From: Rhizobacter koreensis
Lineage (GTDB): Bacteria > Pseudomonadota > Gammaproteobacteria > Burkholderiales > Burkholderiaceae_C
Reading direction: 5' to 3'
NCBI RefSeq assembly: GCF_013366375.1
Contig: NZ_JABWMJ010000013.1
Location: 1 to 64,000, forward strand
DNA length: 64,000 nucleotides
In this document: piece by piece, positions 26,690 to 34,749 of the stretch
Numbering within the stretch: position 1 is the stretch's first letter
How the letters are laid out: each line of letters begins with the position of its first letter
Notes under the pieces: model-generated
Told to the model about the DNA's origin: nothing
Seen by the model: the letters and a program-made list of their open reading frames with translations, nothing else
Databases searched by the model: none
Position numbers and translations under genes: made by a program

Positions 26690-27016
26690 CAGGAACAGTG
26701 CAGAACAAATCGTACAAGGCCCGCGAAATCGCCGGTAACGACGACGAGGTTTCATCGGGCTCGGCCGCGTATCCCTAGGATCTCTCCGCTGACGCCAGGA
26801 CGCAGACCCGGAGCCGACGATTACAGGACTGGTCGAGTCGCTACCTGGACAGCACGCTTCCCGGAGTTGACGGACTCAATGCCGCTGGCGCGACGCTCGA
26901 GAATGCCTACATCTACGACAGCGCGACCCGGGAGCTCCGGGAACTGGCTGAGAAGGTCTGGTGTAGAGCGAAGGACGTCACGTGGTGGACAACGAAACCG
27001 ACGCAGCGGGTTGCAT
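26690..27016. other. intergenic, no gene recognised
   Basis: About 330 nt between the P450 remnant and the OmpH-like gene. Frames are open but their composition is unconvincing; nothing assigned. Confidence 0.4.
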
Positions 27017-27535
27017 ATGACCAAGACTCTCTTCTTCGAAGTGCTTGTCGCTATGGTCGTGGGCGCGATCGGCTGTTTGGATGCAGCCGCAGCAGGGTTG
27101 AAGATCGGACAAGTAAGCAGCGGTCGTCTGCTGCGCGACTCGGCGCCAGCGAAGGCGGCGGAGGCGAGACTGGCCGAAGAATTCGCCCAGCGTGAAAAAG
27201 ACCTCGAAGCGCTGGCAGATCGCCTGAAAGCTGCGACTGATAGCTTCCACGCCGACAGTCCTAGGCTCTCGTCTTCCGAACGAGCCGTTCGCCAGCGAGA
27301 GTTACTGGACCAAGAACGCGATCTGCAGCGCAAGCGCCGCACGTATCAAGATGACCTGACACAGCGTAGGAATGAGGAGGTCGCCACGGTCATCGAGCAA
27401 ACGAACAACGCAATTAGGAAGATCTTCGAGGCCGAGAACTACGATCTCATCCTTCAGGATTCTCCCTTTTTCGGACCCATGGTCGACATGACCGACAAGG
27501 TGATCAATGCTCTCGGCGAGAAACCCGGCAACTAA
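27017..27535 (+). CDS. OmpH/Skp-family periplasmic chaperone-like protein
   Basis: 172 residues from the ATG at 27017; the frame is open upstream but has no family character. A signal peptide (to about residue 25, DAAAA) is followed by LKIGQVSSGRLLRDSAPAK, the typical first strand of Skp/OmpH. A long charged coiled-coil arm (about 45-125, with EFAQREKDLEALADRLK and QERDLQRKRRTYQDDLTQR) leads to a final strand segment (AENYDLILQDSPFF). Skp trimers hold unfolded outer-membrane proteins in the periplasm. It stands alone, whereas core skp follows bamA, so it is probably an accessory copy. Confidence 0.85.
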   Translation: MTKTLFFEVLVAMVVGAIGCLDAAAAGLKIGQVSSGRLLRDSAPAKAAEARLAEEFAQREKDLEALADRLKAATDSFHADSPRLSSSERAVRQRELLDQERDLQRKRRTYQDDLTQRRNEEVATVIEQTNNAIRKIFEAENYDLILQDSPFFGPMVDMTDKVINALGEKPGN

Positions 27536-27649
27536 CGGCATATCTGCAATGTCTTTAAGCGTCCGCTTTTCCAGTGCAATGGCCGCACTGCGTTCGCAAA
27601 GTAGCCCCTATCACAAGCGCTTCGGCGCGCTCAAGGATCCGATCACAGC

Positions 27650-27825
27650 AGTCGAAATAAGGTTCTCGATGAGGCGGTTCCTCGTTCCTCGTTATCGCGG
27701 TGGCAGCCATCATGCCCGCGGTCGTACTGCGCCTGAGCGGCTGGCGACCCGGGCCCCTTGATCGACACCGCGGTCTTCGGTACCGCGGTGCTGGCCGCGG
27801 GATTCATGCTGTCTGGGGCACCGTG
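27650..27825 (+). pseudogene. CaCA exchanger 5' fragment truncated by IS3
   Basis: Nucleotide match to about 22330-22506, including the start codon region and the VLRLSGWRPG segment, but with a frameshifting deletion near the beginning and another before the IDTAVFGTAVLAAGFML segment. It ends abruptly at the IS3 left end near 27826. Confidence 0.8.
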
Positions 27826-28722
27826 ACCTGCCCCCCTCCAGCCGTACCAGCGTGAACGAAGTGAAGTCCGCTCACCAGGAGAATGGCGGACATGAGGAAG
27901 AGCAAGTTCAGCGAGGAACAGATCATCGGGTTCCTCAAACAGGCCGAGGCCGGCATGCCGGTGGCGGAGATCTGCCGCAAGGGCGGCTTTAGCGACGCAA
28001 CGTTCTACAAGTGGCGCTCGAAGTTCGGGGGCATGGAGGCGTCCGACGCGCAGCGACTGCGAGAGCTTGAGGCCGAGAACGCCAAGCTCAAGAAGTTGCT
28101 GGCCGAGGCGCACCTGGACATGCACGCGCTCAAGAGCGTTCTCGGGGTAAAGCGCTAGCCCCACAGGTCAAGCGCGAGGCGATCACCAGGATGGTCAGCG
28201 AGCACCGCCTGTCTGAGCGCCGCGCGTGTCGTCTTGTGGGGCTCTCCCGCGACAGCTTTCGACATCCGCCCGAGCCGGACGCAGCCACGCGTGAGCTGGC
28301 TGGCCGAATCGTCGAGATTGCCCACGTTCGTCGGCGCTTCGGCTACCGGCGCATCCATGATCTGCTGCGCCCCGAGTTCCCCGGCGTCAATCACAAACGG
28401 GTCTGGCGCCTCTACAGCGCTGCGAATCTCGCCGTGCGCAAGCGCAAGAAGGCGCGCCGCCCGCCGGCCGAGCGCATGCCGCTGCAGGTGGCGCGCAACG
28501 TCAACGAGGTCTGGAGCATGGATTTTGTCAGCGACAGCCTGGCCAGCGGCCGGCGCCTGAAGTGCCTGACGGTGGCCGACGACTTCAGCCACGAGTGCGT
28601 GGACATCACGGTGGACTACGGCATCTCGGGCGAGTACGTCACGCGGCTGCTCGACCGAGCGGCAGTGTTTCGCGGCTATCCCGCGGCGGTGCGCACTGAC
28701 AACGGGCCGGAGTTCACCAGCC
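27826..28722 (+). mobile_element. IS3-family insertion sequence, left part only
   Basis: The left end (TGACCTGCCCCCCTCC) directly abuts the broken CaCA fragment. orfA and the first two thirds of orfB follow, then the element is interrupted by an IS481-type element at 28723. The expected right part of orfB and the right inverted repeat do not appear on the other side of the IS481 element. Confidence 0.75.
27892..28158 (+). CDS. IS3-family transposase OrfA
   Basis: 88 residues from the ATG at 27892 (an ATG at 27883 is also in frame). The helix-turn-helix region KFSEEQIIGFLKQAEAGMPV, then CRKGGFSDATFYKWRSKFGG, is followed by a leucine-zipper segment LRELEAENAKLKKLLAEAHL. This is the DNA-binding subunit of IS3-type transposases, normally joined to OrfB by a -1 frameshift near its end. 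The element is broken, so this protein is probably without function today. Confidence 0.85.
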   Translation: MRKSKFSEEQIIGFLKQAEAGMPVAEICRKGGFSDATFYKWRSKFGGMEASDAQRLRELEAENAKLKKLLAEAHLDMHALKSVLGVKR

Positions 28723-28727
28723 TGTGA
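28191..28727 (+). pseudogene. IS3-family transposase OrfB, truncated
   Basis: 178 codons with the HTH-like start (RACRLVGLSRDSFR), RRFGYRRIHDLL, then the rve integrase domain with the first catalytic Asp in EVWSMDFVSDSL and the second in VRTDNGPEFTS. The frame ends inside the IS481 end, so the final catalytic Glu and about a third of the protein are missing. The protein would be inactive. Confidence 0.85.
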
Positions 28728-29765
28728 ACGTACAAGACGTTGTATTGGGTGTTCATCCGAGCTGGGTTTGAGAGACTGGAAGTCGCCAAACACCCAAGCC
28801 CCGCAAGGGGTCCAGCCGGATGAACACGCATAAGCATGCCCGACTCACGTACGCACGTCGCATCGAGATGGTCCTCGAGATGATCGAAGGAGGCTTGAGC
28901 GCTGCTCAGGCCGCCGAGCGGCACCTGGTAACACCGCCAACCGCTCGCAAGTGGCTCAGCCGCTACCTGGCTGCTGGAGAGGCGGCGCTGGCGGACGCCT
29001 CTTCGAGGCCCGCGCGCTCGCCACGCAGCCTTGAGCCGGGCAAGGCGCTGCTGATCGTCGAGCTTCGCCGCCGCTCGATGCTGCAGCGCCAGATCGCCAA
29101 GGCTGTCGGCGTCTCGAGCGCCACCGTCAGCCGCGTATTGGCCCGGGCCGGCTTGTCCAAGCTCACTGACTTGCGGCCGAGCGAGCCCGTGCAGCGCTAC
29201 GAGCATGCCGCCCCCGGCGACTTGCTGCACATCGACACGAAGAAGCTCGGCCGGATCGAGCGTCCCAGCCACCGCGTGACTGGCAATCGGCGCGACTCGG
29301 TCGACGGAGCCGGCTGGGAGATGCTCTTCGTCGCGATCGACGATCACGCCCGCATCGCCTTCACGGCCATGCATCCGGATGAGACGAAGGCCCAAGCCGT
29401 CCAGTTCCTGCACGACGCGGTGGCCTACTACGCTCGGCTCGGCGTGCAGGTCCGGCGCCTCCTGACCGACAACGGCTCGGCCTTCCGCTCGCGCGACTTC
29501 GCTCTGGCTTGCCAGGCGCTTGGCATCCAGCACAAGTTCACCCGTGCCTACCGCCCGCAGACCAACGGCAAGGCCGAGCGGTTCATCCAATCGGCTCTCA
29601 GAGAGTGGGCCTACGGCTGGACATACCAGAACTCCATCGAGCGGACGGCCGCGCTGTCGAGCTGGCAGCATCACTACAACTGGCATCGCCCGCACAGCGG
29701 CATCGGAGGGCTCGCACCCATGTCCAGGCTCCCTCCATCCAGAAAGAACCTCTTGCAGGTTCACA
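28723..29765 (+). mobile_element. IS481-family insertion sequence, 1043 bp
   Basis: Imperfect terminal inverted repeats: left TGTGAACGTACAAGACGTT and right (reverse complement) TGTGAACCTGCAAGAGGTT. It carries one DDE transposase gene. The flanks differ: IS3 orfB on the left, a DUF411 gene fragment on the right, without matching target duplication. A deletion or recombination next to the element after insertion is likely. Confidence 0.8.
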
Positions 29766-29872
29766 GGCGATCGATCAGCAGAACGTTGTATGGGTCCTTG
29801 CGGTCGCCGTACTCCATGCCCGGAGAGCCAACGGGCATGCTGGGAACGGCCAGGCCGATCGCCTGCTGTTGA
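28820..29872 (+). CDS. IS481-family transposase, reading through the right end of the element
   Basis: 350 codons. Two N-terminal HTH segments (RIEMVLEMIEGGLSAAQAAE and AKAVGVSSATVSRVLARAG) precede the rve domain. Its DDE residues lie in LHIDTKKLGR, RLLTDNGSAFRS and NGKAERFIQS. The genuine IS481 C-terminus ends about LLQVH at the right inverted repeat. The last 35 or so residues are encoded by adjacent DNA (antisense to a DUF411 fragment), because the stop codon that should follow the element end is missing. The catalytic part is intact, so activity cannot be excluded. Confidence 0.85.
   Translation: MNTHKHARLTYARRIEMVLEMIEGGLSAAQAAERHLVTPPTARKWLSRYLAAGEAALADASSRPARSPRSLEPGKALLIVELRRRSMLQRQIAKAVGVSSATVSRVLARAGLSKLTDLRPSEPVQRYEHAAPGDLLHIDTKKLGRIERPSHRVTGNRRDSVDGAGWEMLFVAIDDHARIAFTAMHPDETKAQAVQFLHDAVAYYARLGVQVRRLLTDNGSAFRSRDFALACQALGIQHKFTRAYRPQTNGKAERFIQSALREWAYGWTYQNSIERTAALSSWQHHYNWHRPHSGIGGLAPMSRLPPSRKNLLQVHRRSISRTLYGSLRSPYSMPGEPTGMLGTARPIACC
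29766..29872 (-). pseudogene. DUF411-family metal-binding protein, C-terminal fragment
   Basis: On the minus strand: QAIGLAVPSMPVGSPGMEYG, then DRKDPYNVLLID. This is the hallmark C-terminal segment of DUF411 proteins found in copper and other metal loci. The 5' part is replaced by unrelated sequence near 29872 and the 3' end is cut by the IS481 right end. Confidence 0.75.
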
Positions 29873-30080
29873 GGTTCACTATTAGCGCTAGCGGCATGAT
29901 CACCGCCCAGGCGCTCACGGCGCTCACGCACGCAGGTTTTACCGGGCAGGACCGTCACCGCTCCCGAGCTTAGTTGTTGTGTGGCAGCAACGGCGCCCAC
30001 CTCCGTCGTGCTCACAAACCTTGCTAGCGTCCGACGCGAATTCTTTAGTCGCGCTAGCGACCGCTTACCCGCCTCCGCTG
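29873..30080. other. junction DNA with repeated GCTAGCG motifs
   Basis: GCTAGCG occurs three times (near 29889, 30022 and 30052). The same heptamer recurs in the transposon-end-like element at 34750-35168. No gene seen. This may be the end of the element that carried the truncated HTH protein next to it. Confidence 0.35.
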
Positions 30081-30212
30081 ATGCCTTCATCCGACCGCGA
30101 ACAGCGCATCGCCCGCGTGCTGCGGCCGCTCGGCACCGCGCCGCTTTCACGCGAACAGGCCGAGCGTGCAGGCCAGCTTCTCGGGCTGCACTGGACCAGC
30201 GTTTACCGGCTT
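30081..30212 (+). pseudogene. N-terminal HTH fragment of a TniA/TnsB/Mu-like transposase
   Basis: MPSSDREQRIARVLRPLG, then PLSREQAERAGQLLGLHWTS and VYRL. This resembles the amino-terminal helix-turn-helix of the Mu/TnsB/TniA transposase group. After about 44 codons it runs into a DUF411 fragment, so the catalytic core is missing. Confidence 0.5.
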
Positions 30213-30234
30213 GCGCCCACTCCCACCACCGGCG

Positions 30235-30324
30235 ATGGAGTACGGCGATCGCAAGGATCCCCATGACGTGCTCATCATCGACCGCGATGGCCGGTCATCC
30301 GTCTACGCCCGCTATCTGAAGTAG
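30235..30324 (+). pseudogene. DUF411-family metal-binding protein, second C-terminal fragment
   Basis: MEYGDRKDPHDVLIIDRDG then SSVYARYLK and a stop codon: the natural carboxyl end of a DUF411 protein, 29 codons. It is inverted relative to the fragment at 29766-29872 and from a slightly different gene copy (PHDVLI versus PYNVLL). Confidence 0.7.
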
Positions 30325-30818
30325 ATGACGGCCCTCGATTCCGTGCTACCCGATATCGGAAGGAGCCGGCCCGCGTTTGGGTGCGAGATATCGCGCCCCG
30401 GCAGCATTGCCTGGGTCCCAGCACTCGAGCTTCGGGGCTGCTAGCACCGCGAGTACGACCGACAGTCATGTCCGCTATAAGTCAGCTGTCAAGCTAAGGC
30501 GAAACCGCCGCGGCTCGACACGATGGAAGTGAACGTCCTCGACGCGACCGGGCGGCACGCCGGCAAGACGCGATGCGTGAGGTCGTCGATGTCGCTTGCG
30601 ATCAAAGAGGTTGAACACGTCGGGCGCCAGGCGGATTTGCTGGTTTTATCTGTAGCCGACCCTCACGTAGGCCCGCGTGGTCGCGCGCGGTCGCTGATCC
30701 GCTTTGTCTCCACACCATGACTTTCGGGTTTTCGGCTGGTATCCAATCGCGTTCGGCCTGCTTGTACTTCGACCTCAGCCCTCGGCTGGCTGTCATGGCA
30801 CCGTTGAAGCCTCCAGGA
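30325..30818. other. intergenic, nothing recognised
   Basis: About 490 nt between the DUF411 remnant and the convergent P450 gene. No open frame with family character and no clear terminator seen. Confidence 0.5.
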
Positions 30819-32084
30819 TCACGCCGTGAAACGCTCAATGACGAAGCCCGACGCGGGGATCGCGGGCATGCGGTCCATGCGGATCTCCAGGTCCTGTGCC
30901 GGCACGTGGTAGTTCGCGCGCAGCAGCAACCTCAGCGCCAGTTCCATCAACGCCAGCACGACGCCCTCGCCGGGGCACCGGTGGTCGCTCTCCGCCGTGC
31001 TGCCGCCTTGCGGGATGAAGTCGAACCGCCCCGGCGCATGGCCGACAAAGCGCTGCGGCTGGAACTCGTCAGGATGCTCCCAGCGGCGGGGGTCCCGGTT
31101 AGTCCCGTAGATGTCCAGCATCACCCGCGTGCCTCGAGGGAACCGAAAGCCGTTCCACACGAAGTCCTCCCGCACGCGAGCCGCCAAGGCAGGAAAGAAA
31201 GGATAGAAGCGCCGCACTTCCTGCGCGAAGGAGTGCATCGCCGCCTCGCCGCCTCCACGCAACGCGTCGCGAAGCCACGGATGCCCCTGGAGCGCGTGAG
31301 CGCTGTGCACGATGTAGAGCGACGTGGCCACCGTCGGCCGCAGCACGTTCAAAAGCTCCACGGCCGCGATGCGCGGCTCGAGCGGCGCATCGTGGCCGTT
31401 CACGAGCATCGCGGCTTCATGCGCGACGCTGCCCTCGCGAAATACCCCGCGTCCAGCGCGGGCCTGCTCCACCAGCGCCGCAAGCCATGCTTCCGCGTGG
31501 TAGCGCGCCCGGCGCGCCTGCCAGTGCGCGGCGAGGCCGGAGGCGGCTTTATCGAACAGGGCCACCAAATGGCGGGTACGAACAGGTTCCTCTGCGTCGT
31601 CGAGCGGCACGCCTGCCCAGCCGCACACGCTGCGCGTGAGCCAGTGCTGGGTCGCCTCGTACAGCGAGAAGCGGCCCGCGCGCTGCCACTGTGGTGCCAG
31701 CCGCATCCACTGCGCCTCGGCCTCCAGTGCAAGCTGCTGCACCCGTTGCGGCGACGTGGCCTGAAGGAAGAAGCGCTTTCGCTGCAGGTGCGCTTCGCCG
31801 TCCAGTCCCTGCACGCCTCCCTTGCCGAACAGCGTAGCCCGCGCCGGTTCGGGTGCGGCGCCGGCCCGTTGAAAGAGGGACTTGTCGTAGAAGATCTCGG
31901 CTGTCGCCGCGCCGGTCATGCACAAGGTCCGGCGGCCGAGAAAGCGGGCCTGCACGACATCGCTGCCGGCGGTGCGACACGCCGAGCCGATGAAGCGATA
32001 GGGATCGAACCACAGGCCCAGGGTGTGATCGATGCCGGGTAACGAAGGTACGCGGCGCTCAGCCGTGGCAGTTGCTTCGCTCAT
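30819..32084 (-). CDS. CYP152-type cytochrome P450 (fatty-acid peroxygenase family)
   Basis: 421 residues from the ATG at 32084 (MSEATATAERRVP); the frame extends upstream but only into sequence without P450 character. Features of the CYP152 group: LRPTVATS in the I-helix, with Arg-Pro instead of the acid-alcohol pair; the K-helix EVRRFYPFFPALAARVREDF; LDIYGTNRDPRRW; and the haem loop FDFIPQGGSTAESDHRCPGEG with the Cys thiolate ligand. CYP152 enzymes use H2O2 directly to hydroxylate or decarboxylate fatty acids, with the substrate carboxylate bound by that Arg. A peroxide-using enzyme near metal genes may link to oxidative stress (inference). A 65-codon copy lies at 26.5 kb. Confidence 0.88.
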   Translation of the reverse strand: MSEATATAERRVPSLPGIDHTLGLWFDPYRFIGSACRTAGSDVVQARFLGRRTLCMTGAATAEIFYDKSLFQRAGAAPEPARATLFGKGGVQGLDGEAHLQRKRFFLQATSPQRVQQLALEAEAQWMRLAPQWQRAGRFSLYEATQHWLTRSVCGWAGVPLDDAEEPVRTRHLVALFDKAASGLAAHWQARRARYHAEAWLAALVEQARAGRGVFREGSVAHEAAMLVNGHDAPLEPRIAAVELLNVLRPTVATSLYIVHSAHALQGHPWLRDALRGGGEAAMHSFAQEVRRFYPFFPALAARVREDFVWNGFRFPRGTRVMLDIYGTNRDPRRWEHPDEFQPQRFVGHAPGRFDFIPQGGSTAESDHRCPGEGVVLALMELALRLLLRANYHVPAQDLEIRMDRMPAIPASGFVIERFTA

Positions 32085-32214
32085 CGTTAGTTGCCTAGCG
32101 GCAATTGGCGTGCCAGCGGCGCCACTCATCCAGTCGACGTACTGATGCTTCGAACGGCAAGCCACAGCACAAAGACCCGCCCCCACGGGGCGCCGCGCCA
32201 TGTTCGGGCGGCGT

Positions 32215-32595
32215 GCCGTCTTGGGTTGCTGGCCGCTGCCGGCGCTGGCTTGGCACTGCGGCAGCTCCTGCACGGACAGCGCCGCGCCTGACGGTCACTG
32301 GCCAGCTCCCTTTGCACGCCAGCCCGCGCGTGCTGCCAAACGTCGGGTTTCTCGACGAGCGGGGAGCGCCGACCTTGCTCGAAACGATGCGCGGACGAGT
32401 CATCGTGCTCAACCTCTGGAGAATTTTGTGCCCACCTGGCCACCTGGCCGCAAGGAGATGCCCGCCCTCGATCGGCTGCAAGCGCAACTTGGTGGAGCCG
32501 ACCTCGAGGTGGTTACGCGGCCTATTGACACCGGCCCAGGCGAGGCGGTGCGCTCGTTCTACTCAGAGACCCGTTTCCGCAACCTCGGATTTAAC
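32215..32595 (+). pseudogene. TlpA-like periplasmic thioredoxin, frameshifted
   Basis: The first part in one frame reads VLPNVGFLDERGAPTLLETM and RGRVIVLNLW. The continuation lies in another frame as WPPGRKEMPALDRLQAQLGG. The indel falls exactly at the WATWCPPC active site, so the CxxC pair is destroyed. A signal-like GLLAAAGAGLAL stretch precedes it in yet another frame. Sequence after about 32595 no longer resembles TlpA. Confidence 0.75.
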
Positions 32596-32746
32596 ACGGG
32601 TCGCCGCCCACCTTGCAGTCGCTCGCGCAGACCGCTGTTCGGCTCCGCCACAGGAGGGCTCTCTGCCAGCAGTCGGCTGCGGCGGTCCCAAATGGTCATC
32701 GTTGCCGCGGGAACTTCCGACACCGGGTTTCGCTCGGTGGCCAAGC

Positions 32747-33445
32747 TCAAAGACAACCTTCCTTGATGAATCGGCTGATCTCCCCGGGAGCTGCAAACAC
32801 CACCGATGCGCGATCGCCCTGCATACCTGCGCCGACGATGACCGGCTTGCCGGGAGTCGGCCCGAGACGGCTCGAATCGGTCTTGAATCGCAGGTTGAAC
32901 TCCCACACCTTGTTGTTCTTGCCGTCGGCAGTGCTCACGGTGTACGTATCGGCGCAGTGTTTGATCGCCGTCACCTGTCCCTCCGCGGGGGCGGCTTTAA
33001 GGTCCGCGTGAGCGGTTTGCATGTTCATCATCATCCCGCCCCCGCGCTGTGCGAGCGTCGGCGCCTTACCCTCGGAAATCGCTTTTATATAAGCAATGAC
33101 GTCTTGGCGAGCGTTGCTGTCGCGCAGGCCGGGAAACGTCATGCTGGTGCCCGGGATGAACGCCTCGGGGTCGGTGAGCCACTTGTCGAGCGTCTTCGCG
33201 TTCCACACGAAAGTGGCGCGCTTCAGTGCGTCGGAGTACCGGTGGAAATCGGCAACGGTTCCCGCCTTCCTCTCCCAGACGTTGGCGAGGCTCGGACCGG
33301 TCAGATGCTCGCCGGCTGTTGTCGAGTGGCAGGCGGCGCATTGCTGGAAGAACGCGGCGCCGCGTGCGGCGTCTCCTGCAGCCCAGACCGCGGAATGCGA
33401 AATCGAAAGTCCAAAGGTGGAAACGAGCACGAAGAGATGTTTCAT
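32747..33445 (-). CDS. class I cytochrome c with C-terminal extension
   Basis: 232 residues. A signal peptide (to WAAG) is followed by a cytochrome c domain: haem attachment CAACH (about residue 37), LTGPSLANVW, and the axial Met in GTSMTFPGL. The first 130 residues suffice for the domain. The C-terminal 100 residues (from LAQRGGGMMMNMQ, then HCADTYTVSTADGKNNKVWE and FNLRFKTDSS) are not typical and may bind a metal or partner. Periplasmic electron carrier by family. It stands alone between the TlpA remnant and small Met-rich peptides. Confidence 0.85.
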   Translation of the reverse strand: MKHLFVLVSTFGLSISHSAVWAAGDAARGAAFFQQCAACHSTTAGEHLTGPSLANVWERKAGTVADFHRYSDALKRATFVWNAKTLDKWLTDPEAFIPGTSMTFPGLRDSNARQDVIAYIKAISEGKAPTLAQRGGGMMMNMQTAHADLKAAPAEGQVTAIKHCADTYTVSTADGKNNKVWEFNLRFKTDSSRLGPTPGKPVIVGAGMQGDRASVVFAAPGEISRFIKEGCL

Positions 33446-33797
33446 GACAGGTTGCCTTCCTCATTCGGTGCAGGGCCGACTTGCAAACGCGGTAGCTGCG
33501 TCGAACACGTCCGCAATTCGCGATCGTCTCCGCGGGGGCGCGGGACCCAGGACATCTTGATGAAGCGACTGCTCGCCGAACCCTCTGGCCTTGACGAGGC
33601 TGTTGCCGCGCACGCCGATCTCGTCCAACGCTTTCTCTGTGGCCCTGAGTTTGTCGATGCGATGATTGCGGCGATCGATGCTGGTTCCATTCGAACCTCC
33701 TGTTGAAGGTCGAGGGCGACGTCGCGTATCGCGAAGCCGCGCGAGGGAGGTTCAAGATGTCTGCGATGGTCGAGATCACGGCTGACACGAATGGCGA
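33446..33797. other. intergenic, nothing assigned
   Basis: About 350 nt. A 48-codon plus-strand stretch beginning ATGAAGCGACTG at about 33559 has mildly protein-like composition but no family. Confidence 0.4.
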
Positions 33798-33935
33798 CTA
33801 GTCCTTGTTGTGCTTGTCGAAGAGCAGGTTTGTCTGGTGGCTGCAGCAATCACGAGCACGAGCACCACGACCATGAGCAACCAGGACGAAGCCCATCCCG
33901 CCCATCATGACGGCCATGCCACCGGCTGACATCAT
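33798..33935 (-). pseudogene. small Met-rich membrane peptide, probably frameshifted
   Basis: Minus strand: MMSAGGMAVMMGGMGFVLVA opens, and the next frame contains WLLMVVVLVLVIAAA followed by the terminal LLFDKHNKD back in the first frame. The intended product looks like a short single-helix, Met-rich peptide of the kind common in copper loci; a pair of small indels has broken it. Confidence 0.35.
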
Positions 33936-33978
33936 GGAGTCCATGTTGGATGAATTTAGGCGAACAGCGGATACCTGG

Positions 33979-34197
33979 TCAGTGCGTCTTGTGGGGGCGT
34001 CGGGGGCGTCGGGGGCGTCGGCGGGCCCCGGAGTGCGTCGGTCGCGGGGGTTCCTTGGGCTTGCCGCGACGGTGCAGATAGAACATCAGCCCGCCGAAGA
34101 CGACCACCCCAATGAACCAGAGGACCCAAAGCTCATTCATCAGCTCGATCGGGATCCAGCGCCCGGCAAAAAGCATATTGGTCTCCGGCTTCAACAA
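33979..34197 (-). CDS. small single-pass membrane protein
   Basis: 72 codons, or 53 from the internal Met of MNELWVLWFIGVVV. One membrane helix (LWVLWFIGVVVFGGLMFYL) is followed by a strongly basic Pro/Arg-rich tail (RRGKPKEPPRPTHSGARRR). Small helix-plus-basic-tail proteins of this type occur in copper clusters but have no named function. It lies just downstream of the CusF-like gene on the same strand, so it is probably in that unit. Confidence 0.5.
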   Translation of the reverse strand: MLKPETNMLFAGRWIPIELMNELWVLWFIGVVVFGGLMFYLHRRGKPKEPPRPTHSGARRRPRRPRRPHKTH

Positions 34198-34223
34198 GGC
34201 GGGTGAGGCCCCGACCCGATGGC

Positions 34224-34589
34224 TTACTTCACTTCAGTCACGACGTAGTCGGCGCCTTGCTTCTTGATTGCGACATGGACCTTGTTGCCGACAGCCAACT
34301 TCTTGAAGAGTGCCTTGTCCTTGACCGCGAACGACATGGTCATCGCCGGCCAGTTCAGGCTTTTGATCGGCTCGTGGGCCAGTGTCACGTTGCCCTTCGA
34401 AGGATCAGCAGCCTTGACGACCGCGTCGGTTCGGTGAGTCGCGGCCTGGCTGTCGTTGCTGGGCTTGTCGGCGGCCTTCATGCTCATGCCGTCGCCTGTC
34501 ATCGACATACCTGCGCTCTGCGCGTAGGAACCGCCTGTGACCGAAAAGGCGATGGTGGCGAGCAAAACCAGGGAGTGGGTCGCTTTCAT
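34224..34589 (-). CDS. CusF-like periplasmic copper chaperone (1 of 3)
   Basis: 121 residues: signal peptide to SYA, a Met-rich linker (GMSMTGDGMSMKAADK), then a CusF fold from about residue 55. The Cu(I)-binding set is visible: His in LAHEPIKSLNWP, Trp in the same segment, and the two Met of AMTMSF. In CusF, His36, Met47 and Met49 bind Cu(I), with Trp44 stacking on it, and the protein hands copper to efflux pumps. No CusCBA pump is present here, so the partner is unknown. The other copies are at 36899 and 57891; this one alone has the tryptophan. Confidence 0.85.
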   Translation of the reverse strand: MKATHSLVLLATIAFSVTGGSYAQSAGMSMTGDGMSMKAADKPSNDSQAATHRTDAVVKAADPSKGNVTLAHEPIKSLNWPAMTMSFAVKDKALFKKLAVGNKVHVAIKKQGADYVVTEVK

Positions 34590-34749
34590 GATCGTGTTCC
34601 TCGAGTTAGCGGTTTGCGGGTTGAGAATGGTTCAGTCGTAAGACTGTAGGCGCGTGACCCGCTCGCGCAGAGCTAGCGATTGCATCGCAGGGCTCTCGGT
34701 GCAGCCAAACGGCGGGTTCAGGCGTCTTCACGAGCAATCCTCCACCGGA

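Noticed and set aside
30717-32042. Long plus-strand frame opposite the P450
   Set aside because: It is antisense to a clear P450 and rich in Arg/His/Gln, as expected for a shadow frame in GC-rich DNA.
32105-33706. 533-codon plus-strand frame
   Set aside because: It spans a frameshifted TlpA remnant and the antisense of the cytochrome c gene; no domain runs through it.
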